Below the pieces are notes generated by a model, which did not search any database, was not told where the DNA came from, and worked only from the letters and a program-made list of their open reading frames with translations. From Hippopus hippopus (taxonomy: Eukaryota > Mollusca > Bivalvia > Cardiida > Cardiidae), in assembly GCA_946811185.2 (NCBI GenBank), contig OX328105.1:50778845-50842844 (forward strand): 64,000 nucleotides of DNA. The letters are read 5' to 3'. Position 1 is the stretch's first letter. Each line of letters starts with the position of its first letter. Both the position numbers and the translations under genes were made by a program. This document shows, in pieces, positions 1 to 13,800 of this stretch.

Positions 1-344
1 TTTTAATTGCCAATTATATGGCAATAATAGACTGAATTTAGGTCCGTGACGTATTATTTTAGCTAAGGTCAACCCACGCCACAAATGATTCAGACAACAT
101 CGTACACTTGTTACAACTTTCCGTAGTGTAGAAAATACGTTGAAAGACCAGAGCATTGCATGACATTCTCCTTTTTTTGAATTTCAAAGACATAAGAACA
201 CATCATTACAAATAATGACAAGCTTACCTGTTTTTTGGTTGTTTTTCAGCCGACATCTTCAGAAACGGAAGACCAACACAACATTTTCTCGTCAGAGCCA
301 TTGGCTCTGAATATGAAGTTTCCTACCCGTGTTTTTCATCTGCT

Positions 345-660
345 TAATATTCTTTGGAGCTACAACTCCATGGAAACAAGAAAAAAGAAAAAAAAGAGAG
401 AATCAAAGAGTAAAGGATATGGGTGCCAATCCTTGGCTACAGCTGCTTTTTCAGTGAAAATGTTTTGTTGAAAATATTTTGAGGATTACCTGCCTTGCTA
501 GCGTGCATTCCCCTTTTGATAATTAACAACCAGCCCATGTTTGAAGCATTTATCATCAGTAATAATAGAGATATGGGAAACTGCAAAAGTTTTTGCCCAA
601 TGATGATGAGCACAACAAGGCTATGATAACACCTTTAAGCTTTCTTTGAAAACACCTGAG
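345..660 (+). repeat. Dispersed ~300-bp repeat (GCATAACTGTGTC family)
   Basis: A diverged copy recognised by GGGTGCCAA, ATTTTGAGGATTACCTGCC, TTTTGATAATTAACAACC and CTATGATAACACC in order, ending GAGCTAAAAA. Non-coding. Confidence 0.75.
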
Positions 661-1682
661 CTAAAAAATGCACAAACACATGTAAAAGAAAAAAAACTTA
701 AATCTTTCACTCTGTAATTAAATATAGTCATTATTTCATCTTGGTTTTTCAGCTAATCCAAGTAGGACTCATACCATGCATAAAAACATTTACACTTACC
801 AAAGGGCACAATTTTAGACTGGTCCAAATTGAAAGCACTTGCAGATGACAAATTAGACATTATGCAAATGGTGTAATTTGTCTTTGGTTACCAGCATTTT
901 CTCCTTTTCCAACAGTGTTTTCAAAAGGCTCCTTCCTGTGGGTCATTAAAACACGGAACTTTTTGGTATAGGGTTAGTGTAGGGATATCTATGCGTATAG
1001 ACAGTAAAAGCAATATAATGGCAAATGGAGACGTTGCTCTTTATGAACATTTTTCCACCAAACAAAATCCTTTGTCTATCTCTGTCTGAATATATTTTAA
1101 CAAAATGAATTGTCTTACCACTATAAATAAAATACTATTACATCAAAGTCATACTTTGGTATCATTTTGTGTCAGCCCCTCCTCCCCCTGAATGATACCA
1201 GGAATATTCTTAAAACTATCACAGACAACAACAAAACAAACTTGTCCTCACTGAAAAGCATTTGCAGATGTCAAATTAATGCGACTCAAATAACCTCTTT
1301 GAAAGGGTAGTACGCATTTTGGAAAAAAGGAGAAAAATGCTGATTATCAGCATTTTCTCCTTTTCCTCAAAATGTTTTGAAAGTTTCTTCCGGATGGTCG
1401 TAAAATTAGAAAAAAACAAGCAATTTCGTTGAAATGATATCCCCCGCCGAAAAATTTACTTGACCGCCTAACTTAAAATCGCTCCCAGTTGGCCATTTTT
1501 CATCGAATCAAAAAATTTAAAAAAGTGTAACGGCAGATTGGGTTATTGTACACATGTATAAAGTTTCACGAAATTCCGTCTAATGGTACTGGAGATATTC
1601 TCCCGGATGGACACACGGAAGGACAACGCTAAAACTATATCCCTCCGCCTTGGGGGGGGGGGGGGGAAATAAAAAAACTTAC

Positions 1683-1841
1683 CTCTCCATCCACATCGAG
1701 TGTATGGTATTTACAGAACACTTTTTTATCCTCCTGGAACTTACAGCGGTCCTCTCTAGCACACATAAAATGGTAATTGGACTTGCAACCCCTGGTGTTA
1801 CAGCCAACAGTGGCCCCAGATAAACCACAGAAATCACATTT
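1683..1841 (-). CDS. KMT2A: KMT2A exon 22: end of extended PHD
   Basis: Fifty-three codons, phase 0: KCDFCGLSGATVGCNTRGCK then SNYHFMCAREDRCKFQEDKK and VFCKYH. Matches human RCEFCQKPGATVGCCLTSCT SNYHFMCSRAKNC ... VYCQRH. It ends LDVDGE at donor GTAAG. The next exon (FYRN) was not found in bases 1-1682 and presumably lies outside. Confidence 0.96.
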
Positions 1842-4800
1842 CTGTAAAATAATTATAGTGATAAAAAATACGGAGTTCCAGATAAACTAATGAAATCACA
1901 GAATACACATACATTCTTCCCCAAACAATGGTAATACATATTTCAACTCTGATAATTTACAAGACACCAAAATCTTAGACTCTTCCATATTGAATGCAGT
2001 TGCAGGCGACAAATTAAATAAGGCTCAAGGGAAGAAACATGCCTTTGAAAGAGAAAAAAACTTTAGGGAATGCTGGTTACTGACATTTTCTCCTTTTTTA
2101 ACAAAGTATTCAAATGCCTTTTTCCATAGGGTTGATAAAACATGGGATTGTTTGGTATAGTCCATTTGGTTGCTATAAAAACTAACGTTTGGCTCAAAAT
2201 CATCTATCTAAAAAAATTTTGGGGGAAATTTCTTTATACCTATCTGATTATTTTACAAAAACTACGAGAGAAAAAATACTTGAAGAATTTAAAACCGTAT
2301 TTTAATGATTTTGTCCATTAACCTCAATGTTAATTTTGACATTTCAAAAAGGTGGAGAGAGTGCAACACTAGAACAGCGTACTATCCCATGGTCAATTTG
2401 AAAGCATTTACATATGAGGTCAAGCATATTGAAAAATTAGGTTCACAATAACTTACCCTTACAAAGACACTTTATCAATTGTTTGAAGAGAGCAACTTTC
2501 AGAAAAATTGCTGGAAAAACAGAAATTGACCTGAGGAGGCATACATTCTTTCTTTTTGTTTGGGAATGTTATTAACTATTTACTATCGATATGGATAATT
2601 TTACCACATCTTTTTGGTTAGGAAGACTGATAAAATTACTATCTGTTTGATAGTAGAAAATTTTACAAACACATACATACTCAAATAATTCAATATCTAT
2701 GGCTTAAGGGTGATCATTGTAAAACATGAGGTTAACGTGTTTGTTTCTATTGTTATAGTGCTAGTTGTGTACATTCAGTCACTACTGAATCTAAATATGA
2801 ATGAAATTACTACAAAAACACATGGTTTTACTATGATTTGTTATTGTTTATGGCTGTTGTCCAACTCTCCCTCACTCCTCTGTGGCTAAGACCAAGAAAT
2901 TCTAAAATAGTTAAAAGCATGAAATTCAAAATGAAAAGTTGTGAAAAGTTAGATTTCTGCATGGTTTTTGTAAATAACTAACATTGCAACAAAGAAATTA
3001 TGAAGAAGTTGTTCCATTTTAATGCATTTGATCAAAATGTCAGTTTTTATAGAAACCAAATGGACTATAAGGGGTTAAACATGTCTTAACTCTTTGCCAA
3101 ACGACAGAATTTTAGACTCGACAAAATTTAAAGCCTTTGTAGACAACAAATTAAATGTAGCTCATATTATGGTTAATGCTTTTGGTGAAGTAAAAACATT
3201 GTGAGAAAAGGAGAAAATGCTGGTTACCAACATTTTCTCCTTTTCCCACAATGTTTTCAAAGGGTTTCTTCCTCAGGCTCATTAAAATTCAGGATCGTGT
3301 GGTAAACATATTTATGGCTAGGTTTTCAAAAAACAGAATACCATTAATTTGGAACTGTATTTCTAGACCTATAAGTCACACTTATTCTGCTAGAAGTAAC
3401 CAAGTATAAAAAATCTTCCTTCTTAGGATAGCATAAGAGCACTGACCAACATTTTGCCTCGACTGTAAGCCTCAACTAAATTCTGCAACCCTCCATGATC
3501 ATCCTCATACACCTCGGCTGACCACAGTGCACAGTTTATATGAGCCCAATCATCCTGTCCGCAGTACAGCAGTCGTCCAGCATCCTGCAATAAATCACAA
3601 TGTGGTCCAACAGACTGAATCTTTTGTCATTCATTTTGTATTTATCATAGTGCAATACTTTATATAACTTGCCTTAGATCTCAGAATAGCATAGAGCCCA
3701 GTCATCTTGTTCATATAAATACTGCTACCCTGCAATTTAGATTTTTTTTATAGTGTTGTTATCCAATAAACTTAATAGAAAATGTCATAAAATTTATATT
3801 GACTCTTTACCATATGACAAAATTTTTTACTAGTCCGAATTTAAAGCATTTGCAGATGACAAATTAAATATAACTCAAAAACTGAAATTTCTCTTTGGAA
3901 GTGTAGAAAAACATTGCTGTTTACTAGCATTTTCTCCTTTTCCCACGTTACCAAAAGCCTCCTTCCTTCCAACAAAGAAGGCTTTTGAAAACATTGTGGG
4001 AAAAGGAGAAAAAGGCTTATCTCAAACTTGTATCAAAAACTTTAAATACACATTAAACAACCCCCCCCCCCCCACACACACGACCAGCACCATATGTGGG
4101 CGCCAACGCTCTGCTGCAGTTGCTTTAAGAAATAGACTGATTTCCAGTGAGGTTGAAAAAGGGGCATAACTGTGTCAAAAATATCTGCCCCTGTTGTATG
4201 GTTTACCCATTTGATAATTAACAATAAATCAGAGCTTCAAGTAAATATCTTCAGTAATGGCAGAGATATTATGAAATGTCAAAGTTTTTGCTCAACAACG
4301 ATGCAGAATACGAAGACAGGGCTATGACAATACCTTGATGTTTTCTTTGAAAACAGTTGCGCTAAAAAAGTGCAGTTATGTGATACAGAAAACTTACATT
4401 ACAATCCTGATCGCCATATTGTAAACAAAACATGCAACGTCGAGTGTCGTCCCCTTCTATAAACGTTCTAACCTCCTCATCCTCCTCATCTATTAATAAT
4501 ACAAAGAAGGTAAAAAACGGGGCCTGTATTCACCAATCTTGAGAACTTTCTTAGTATTATTCTCAGAAATTTTCTGAATTCGAAAGTAACACAATTTCTT
4601 AATGGCTAATTACTATTTACAAAACAACAAAATTTCAGACAAGACCAAAACTGAAAGTAATTGCAGACGACAAAATAAATGTGACTGAAAAATATCAATT
4701 TGTTATGGGTAGGGTAAATAACATTAAGGGAAAATGAGAAAATGTTGGTTACCCTTCCAAAGTTCATTCATTTGTTTTTTGCAAATGCTTTGAATTTAGA

Positions 4801-7800
4801 AAAGTCTAAACTTTTATCATCTTTGATGGGAGTATATACGACAAAATTTCAAACTTGCCCAAGTAAAAAATATTTGTAGATGACAAATCAGATGTGAATC
4901 AAATGATGGAATTTGTCTTATGAGGGTAGAAACCATTCCTGAAAAAGAACAACCTGCTGCTTACCACTAAACCAGTTTTTCTCTTTTTTCCACAAAGTTT
5001 TCAAAAGCCCCTGCCTTCCTGGGTTTGTTACAGGCTAAATGGTTTTATTCCCTAAAACATAGAAACTAAAACAAACTGATTCATGTCACTCGTCACAAAC
5101 TGATTCATGTCACTTGTGTTCTTTGTGTTCTGTTTAACCCTTAACTCTTTACCAAAAGACAAAATTTTAGACTGGTCCAAATTGAAAGCACTTGCAGATG
5201 ACAAAATAAACGTAACTCAAAAATTGAAATTTGTTTCTAGCAGGGTAGAAAACATTGTGGGAAAAGGAGAAAATGCTGGTTACCAGCATTTTCTCCTTTT
5301 CCCACAATGTTTTCAAAAGGCTTCTATCTCAGGGTCGTAAAAACCAGGAATTGTTCGGTAAAGGGTTAAAGCACAAAGTGCAGCAAATGCTTTTTCCACA
5401 GACATTGCAGACATTATAGATCAAGAGCAGATACCTCTTGCAGAAAAGTATGGATCAGGATCAGACGGCACAGAATGTGCAGTCTTAATCTGAATCTATG
5501 ATATTTGCTTTTCAGTTAAATTTCTAGCAAAAATATCCTGGAAATTGCAGTGCTTTGATATGTTTTCCAGAAGGATGAATTCCATTTTATATATTTTCCC
5601 CTTTAACCCTTTACCACACGGCAAAATTTTAGACCTATCCATACTGAAAGCATTTGCAGACGACATTTTCATAGTGGCTCAAATGGCGCAATTTTTCTTT
5701 GATGGGGTAGAAAACTTTGTGGGAAAAGGAGAAAATGCTGGTTACCAGCATTTTCTCCTTTTCCCACAATGTTTTCAAAAGGCTTCTTCCTCAGGGTAGT
5801 TAAAAGTCGTCACTGTGTGGTAAAGAGTTAACCCTTTACCATGCAATCCTGAGTTCTAACAACCCTGGTAGATTCGACTTTTCTAAACATTGTGGAAAAA
5901 GGAGAAAATACTAGTAACCAGCATTTTCTCTTTCTCCCATCATATTTTCTACCTATCAAAGTAAGAAATCATCATTGTGGCAACATGATTTAATTAGTCT
6001 TCTGCAAATGCTTTCAATTTGGTCAAGTCCAAAATTTGTTGTTTGGTAAAGAGTTAAAGAGTTCAAACTATGTAAGTGATTTATATTGCAATCATTCCTA
6101 GTGAGCTTACCATATTGGACATATTTCTTCATAGGTGTTTGTGTTCGTTTAAAAGGTGACGGTTGAGGTGAATTGGGTGGTTCTGTTCTCAACAACCATT
6201 GGGCGTAAGTGTGGTCTGTAGTGGGTGGTAATGTCGCATCCGGTAGCATACCACTGAAAAAAGGATTCATTAATAAAGTAAACTAACTTAACTCAGTAAA
6301 ATGAATGTATGAAGTTTTAAGGCCCATCAAACATCAAAGGTCATATTGGGCGCTTAACTCAGTAAAAAGACTTAAGTACATTATTTTGCCAAGTTGAATC
6401 TGAAACATGTCAGCTCAGGGTTTGAGAAAAAAAATGTAACTAAAGTCTCAGTGTTCCCATTAGCTTTTTTATTTCAAAGATACACTTACCCCCAGGCTGA
6501 AAATCTGGGGGTAAGATTTCATATTAGTGGGTAATGACAATAATGGTTCTCCTCTTAAGGTAAAGCAATCCATATTGATGATTTGCAGCATAAAATTCTT
6601 TTTATACAGATATTTATGTAAATTTACTGCTTAAAGTAATTAAAAAAGCTGGAAAGCCAGTCTGAACTGACTCTGATCGGACAATATGGAAGTGACATTT
6701 TGTTGTGTCATGGGTTTTCGTGTTTTTTGGCAGCGATCAATTTTCCATGTCAGTTCATTTTGATACGTTTTTCTGCATAACTTGACATGAATTTGCCCAT
6801 AAGAGTAATAGGTAACTCCAAAACCTATCATTTAAACTAGATAAGCCTAAATTGCAAAATGTTGATTGCTCTCAAAACAATTTTTAACAACAGACAAAAA
6901 CATGCATCATTGCCGGATGCCCGGATGTAGAATAGAATGGTTCAAGTTTTTTTTTGGCATCGATCTATTTACAGATGTCACTGTGTGCGTTGCAGTTGTT
7001 TATGTGGCAATACTGTGTGTACAGTAGATGATATAAAGGTATGGGCCTTTGCCTGTGCAGTTCTAAAAAGTGAGCAAAGGGAATTCAGAATTAAGAAAGG
7101 AAAGTCAGACAGTCAATGTGGAAAATCCGAAAGTTTTATAATTTCATAATGTGAATTACGCATGGGAACACTGAGTCTTTTAATGTATTTGAAAAGGGTC
7201 TCAAATAAAGAACTCAATGCAAGTCGGAAACTGAATCAGTAAGCTGAAATGAGCAAATTAATGGACTTTGGTTTTTCTGAAACTGGGCCCTGGTTGTTAA
7301 CTGGAAAAGAGATAAAACTGACACTCACTCTGGTATATTTTTGCTGCTGTACCAGTATCTACACTGCTTCACCTTAAACCATGGAAATATTTTCTCCATT
7401 TGCTGAAAAAAAAAAACACACAAACAATAATCTTTACCAAAAAATCTCATGTTTTTTTACAACTCTGAAGTAGTACGCTTTCGCAAATATTGTGGGTAAT
7501 GGAGGAAAATGCTCACTAGTGTTCTCTCCGTTTTCACCATGTTTTTCACATTTTCTAAGACAAATCCCATCATGTGAGCAGACATTTAAATTGTCACCTG
7601 CAAATAAATGTATTTTGAATTTAGTCTGGTCTAAAACTTTAATGTGGGTGAAAATGCTAGGCATTGCAATTGAAATGCTTCCAACCCAGCTTAACTCTTT
7701 ACCAGATGACAAAATTTTAGAACTGTCCAATTTGGAAGCATTTGCAGAAAACTAATTAGTCTAAATTGATAAAATCTGTCTTTGAAATAGAAGAAAACAT

Positions 7801-10800
7801 GATGGAGGATGGAGAAAATGCTGATAACCAGTATTTTCTCCTTTTCCACCATGCTCTTAAAAGCATTCTTCGTTAGGGTTGTTCAAACACTCGATTTTTG
7901 GGTAAAACTTGAAATCTATATCCAAATGCTAATGCCACTTTTGGGTGGTATATCGAACTGCGTATTACTATAAAGCTTCAAAACTATATACATATGGTAC
8001 CCATATAAGCTACAACAATCCCCTATTCAAATAAACGATCTTTCTTTATGATTCTACTGTCAGTCTTTCAACTGTTACAGTACAAAAAAAAATATGTAAT
8101 ATACAGTGTGCTTGGAAATGTTAAAAGTAGAAACTATGTAGATCTGCTACACCAGAGTTACTAGCAGGTATAGTGCTGCCAGTTTCTATCCTCTTCAAAA
8201 AAAATACAAGTAGGAAAAAAAGTTTATTTTAAGCCCTGCTCACCTTGACAAAAACACTTTTTGCAGCTTGGATGGCTTTCTTCCTAGTGACTCTTGTCTC
8301 TTCATCGTTGTCTAAGTACTCCTGGATTATTCTTAGTATGTCTTCACAGAATATTGCCTAAAATGATGTGCAATATAATTTTAGTGTGTGTACCATGACT
8401 GTGAAAGGGGGGGGGGGTTTAATTCATCTGCAAAAAGTATCAACCCGCATCAGCCTGCAAAGTCCACACAGGCCGATCTGGGTCGATATTTTTTGCTATT
8501 GGTAACTTTTTTGCATGTGCAAGGACCAGTCTATCTCATGATCCAGGTTGTAAATTGGATTTAATTGATCAGTAATTATTTGATGACTTGCTTGGTATAA
8601 ATGTACCATGGGGATGCATTCAACCTCTTTTCCTACAGGGTGGCTCATTTATCTAGAGATTAAGTTTGCTGTGTTTTCTTTGTGTGATATTGTGCAAAAA
8701 CAGCTTTGATTCAAACTTAAAACATTCACTTTATGTAATTAGCAGAACTTCAAAGGACCAAAATCTATCATTGCACTGACAAACCAGTTTTACAAGGGAA
8801 AACATGAATATTTTCTGTCAAAATAGAACAGAACAGAACAAAATAAGAAGTTAATCTTTTCTATGCTTTACTACACAATCCGACCTTTAATGACCCTGAG
8901 TGAAAAGGCTTTAAAAAAAAAATTGTGGAAACAGTAGAAAATGCCGGTGACCAGCATTTTTTCCTTTTCCCACAATGTTTACTATCCTGCCAAAAACAAG
9001 TCTAATTATTTTAGCAATACTTAATTTGTCATCTGCAAATGCTTTGAATTTTGGTAAGTCTATAATTTTGTTGTCTGATAGAGTAAAATATTTTGGCTGT
9101 GTTTTCCTAAATGAAAAACTCCATTTTATCAATTATTTACTATTATGATAAAATTTTAAATGCTACCAAATTCAAAGCATTTGCAGATGACAAAATATAT
9201 TTATTTCGAATGATGATTTCTGTCTTTGACATTGTGGAAACAGGAGAAAATGCTGGTTACCAGCATTTTCTCCTTTTCCCACAATGTTTTCAACAACATT
9301 TTTCCTCAGAGTTGTTTAAAGCCTGCATTGTTTAGTCCTGGGTAAATTCAAAACTCAAAGGATTAATTACTTACAACACTTTTATAGAAACCTGTCTTCA
9401 TTTTCTCCGCTATTTCCATCAAATCTCGAGGATAAGTAGGTTCATCTTTCTCTTCAACTGGTTCCACTGCCTCCACCACTTTGTTAGCAGCAATATTAAA
9501 TTGCACATGATGCTTTTCCGACACTATTTTCAGCTCTTTTGTAGAAGTAAAGTTTACACCAGTTTTAAGTAAACCAGTGTTACTTGTAACCTCCCCTTTG
9601 TCAATTTTCATACTGTCATTCATAGTCAATCCTTCCTCAGAATTTTGATTATGAGAGGGCATTTCTCTATTATCATTAGTCTTATCTGATATTCTACCTC
9701 CAACTGATATGATCTCATCATGGTTTAATAGTTCTCCTGTACCATTTTCTTTACAATTACCATCAGTATCACTTTTATCACCTGAGCTAGTCACATAACT
9801 ATCCTTTTTCTTACCTGAGGCAACAACATACACATAAGTATCATTAACACTTCTGTGCACCTTTTCTTCACAACACTTGTTTTCTGAAACTCTTGATCCG
9901 GCTAAATCACTAACAAGCACTTTGTTTTTGTTTACACTATCACAGACTTTTACACTGGTATCACTGTCAATCATCATTTCTGGATGATCAGTTTGAGAGT
10001 TTGTATTGCTTTGATTATTTTGATAATTGCCATTTTGATGTCCAATACTGTTAACACTTCCTGTACCTGGATCATTGCTCACCCTAAACTGTGACATAGC
10101 AGAACCAGCCGCTGTAGTTTTTTTATCACCATGTCTAGATACTCTGCACTCATCTGTATTACGAACATTATGTTGTGTACTTCCTGTCACTGTTTCACTT
10201 TTATCACCTAAATTTGGATCACTAACATTTGCTAATGAACTAACGATCTCACTATGTTGTATATTACCACAGTTGTTGCTAATCATATCCTTTGCTTGTT
10301 GAGTTTCAAGTCTTTCATTGCCTTGAATCTCTGTGACCTCTGATGTGTCTTTCTGACTTTCTTGTTCACTGTCTTTCACAGGATTCTGACTTACAGAGGC
10401 ACTGTCTGTGTCACAAATCTGTTTTTGTGCTATTATTTTCTAAAAAAAAAAAAAATAAAACAATGATACTGTTACTTACTACATGCACATGTTAGTTTGG
10501 AGTTGAATGCCATTTTCCTCATTATTTCAGTTAAATCTTGTGGCAAGTCCACCTAGTCAAGGTTTTTGGTTTTTTTCAAGTTCAGTACTGTACTAGTACT
10601 TTGCATAACACTCTTTGCACACTGCTGCCTGCTTTCCCACTAGCATTGTAGAAACAATGTTTAGTGATGAGAGAGGAATGATCCTGTTGCAATGCCTATT
10701 AACAGTTCTGCAAAAGAATTTGGCAGAACTGCATATCAAACCAGCAATCCTTGGATTACAATTTCGTTTACGTCACAGACTGAGCGACGGGGTTACAGGC

Positions 10801-13800
10801 ATTTTCTCCTTTTCCCACAATATTTTCAAAAGACTTCTTTCTCAAGGTTATTAAAGTTAGCATTGTGTGGTAAAGGGCTAACCATTTATGACACAGTTTT
10901 GAAGACCCTCAGGAAGAAGCCCTCTTGAAAACATAGTGAGACAAAGGAGAAAATGTTTTCTAACATTTCAAGGACAATATGGCTTGCAACACGCGAAAAA
11001 GGGCATTTGGACATTTGCATAAAGTGTCATCGGCACTTTACCACTACATTAGATTTTGTACTATAGTAGACTTGCGTGATATAGAAAATTATATAAGAAC
11101 GGAAAGTGTAGTCATGGATTAGTCTGTGCAGACTGTGCAGGCTGATCCAAGATGACACTTTACACAAACGTCCGAATGTCCCTTTTCGCGTGTTGCAAGC
11201 CATATCATTTGAGTCACATTTCGTTTGTTGTCTGCAAATGCTTTCGATTTGGATTGGTCTAAAATTCAGTTGTCCGGTATGGGTAAATATACTATGTACA
11301 TTCTGACATGAGCTTGTTTAGTACAGGCACATTTCAACATGTGTCAATGTCTGGGAATTCAATCTATGATTACTTCATACAGGTTTCTAGCGTAACCCTT
11401 TCCCAAACAATCCCAAGTTTTAAAGAGCCTATGGAAGAAGACTTCTGAAAACATTTTGGGAAAAAGAGAAAATGCTGGAAACCAGCATTCTCTTCATTTC
11501 CACAGTGTTTCCTACAATTCAAAGAAAAAATTCAACTATTAAGTCACAGTTATTTTGTTGTCTGCAAATGCTCTGAATTTGGACAAGTCTAATATTTGCC
11601 CTTTAGTAAAGACTAAAAGGCCCAGCTGTGGCCACAAATACACAATGCAGGAGTTAAAATGCATTTAAATTTAAATAATACCATTTAAAAGTATGGAAAT
11701 AATCAATCTGTTATTGAATGGTCGGTCCAAGTGTTAGTTGCTGGCAGAAAAATTAATTTCAAAACTAGTTTAAAAGTTGTCAGGTCGCTCTATCTTTTGT
11801 ATACTTTTTACCTAGTCTTAAAAATCATTTTCTGCCAGCAACTAACACTTAGACCGACTGTACAATAACAGATTGTCATCTTTACATCACTGAGCCATTA
11901 AAAGAGGTGGCCACTTACAAGGGTTTTATTGTATTTACTCACATGTTCTTGTTTGATAATATACTGCGCACATTTTGACAGGATAAGAGTCTGCATGATG
12001 TTCTCAAGCCCTAATCTTAACTCCTGCCGCAATGTTTTCATCCATTCTGGACAGCCCTTAGGTGAACACCTCTGACAGTAAAAGGATAAATCTTCGGGCA
12101 GGCAGGAAAGGATTTCATACATCTCATCTGAAATATTTTTTTAAGAAGCATTTCAAATACAGCAAAAGGCAGCATTATCAATTGCAGAACAGGTACAGAC
12201 AAAATTTTGAGCCATGCTCTGTGAAAAGGGAGTTAAATGTATCTGCAAACAGTATCAACCCAGGTCAGCCTGTGCAGTCCGCGCAGGCTGACCTGGGTCA
12301 AAACCTTTTTTGCTTTTTGTAAATTTTCTGCATGTCCAAGGACCATTCAGTTTCAGGGTTCAGCCTGTCGTTAGACATGATGGAAATTGTGGATCCAAAA
12401 TTATGTAATGACTTGCTTGGTATCATGCATCACTTATGCATCATCCAGATCCATTTAACCCTTTTTGCCAGAGCGTGGCTAATTTCCAAGAAGTCTGTTC
12501 AATCATTACTTCACAGACAATAGATTTCATTTACTGACAAGTCAAAACTACAAGCCAAGGAAATCTTCATTCTAGCACTCTGTTGGTACAGGATAATGCC
12601 CCAGTCCACACAGCACAAGTAGCGGTGGCTGAAATTGAAAGATGTGGCGTTGAACTATTGCCACCATACTCCTTGATCACTAGATCTTGTCACTGTCTTA
12701 CTTCTATCATTTTACCGAACTGAAATCCCACCTTTTTCAATGGGACAAATGACGATGCTGCTGTTTTTAAAATTAAGGTAGTAGACCCCCAACACTTCTA
12801 GTGCAACATGGAATAAAATTTCTTGTTAGTTGATAAATAAGGATTTATACCGATATAAAACTTTTGCACATTTTTAGCCGACCAGAAATTCCTTTGATGT
12901 CTATCTTGAAATTATTTGTTGATACTTTTGTTAAATTTCCTGAAAAGGGAGGTAATTATTATCTCCCTTCAAAATGAGAATATAGTGGCTTTAGATTTAT
13001 AAAGGATAATTCTATGAAGGAGAAAAAGGAAAAAGTGGTTCTGTTAAAGTAGTACAATAATACATATTTTTAATCATAGCAAATTTTGTAGGATAATATT
13101 ATAGTGGAAATAGCTGTTTTCCATTAGGGGTCTACTACCTTAAAGGGCCAAGTTCATTGAAGTAATGGAGACTATGTTGAAAATTAACACACAAAAAATG
13201 ACCTCAACTTAGTGTATTACTGGCGAGGCCAAGAACCTTTTGAAGTGTCCTTTTAAAACACAAAACAAGACAAGGATCAAAGTAATTCATGATATGTTAT
13301 CAGAGCTTTTAATAACTCTTAAGCCACACAGCAATGCTTTAGACTTGTTGAAAGCAGCTGCAGATAACAAATGAAACATGACTCAAATAATGAGATTTGT
13401 CACTGATAGGGTAACCAGCATTTTCTCTTTTTTGCATGATGTTTCCAAAAGCCCTCTTCTCCACAGTTGTTAACCCTTTACCACACAATTCCGAATTATA
13501 GCAACCCTGAGAAAGCAGTGAAAACAGTGTGGAAAGAAGGAGAAAATGCTGATAACCAGCATTTTCTCCTTTTCCCAAAATGTTTTCTACTCTTTCTGAT
13601 TAAAGTCACATAATTTGTCATTATGCCAAATAAAATTTGTTGTCTGCAAAAGCTTTAAATTTAGACCAGTCTAAATTTTGTCATTTGGTATAGTTAAAAC
13701 TCTGTATTATTTGTAATGGGATAAAAAATATAGACGTTAGTCTCTGGTACTGCATACTGTTGTCACTTACCTGTTAGCCCCTCACACTTTGAATGGACCC

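Noticed and set aside
235..471. Short open frame at the left edge with a splice-like GTAAGC on the minus strand at about 225
   Set aside because: Neither strand gives a FYRN-like or other KMT2A segment here, and the region overlaps a dispersed repeat. It is not supported as the next KMT2A exon.
9363..10379. Start codon for a separate 338-residue protein at 10379
   Set aside because: The codon there is GTG and the frame continues upstream without a stop to a clear splice acceptor at 10440. It is the interior of KMT2A exon 16.
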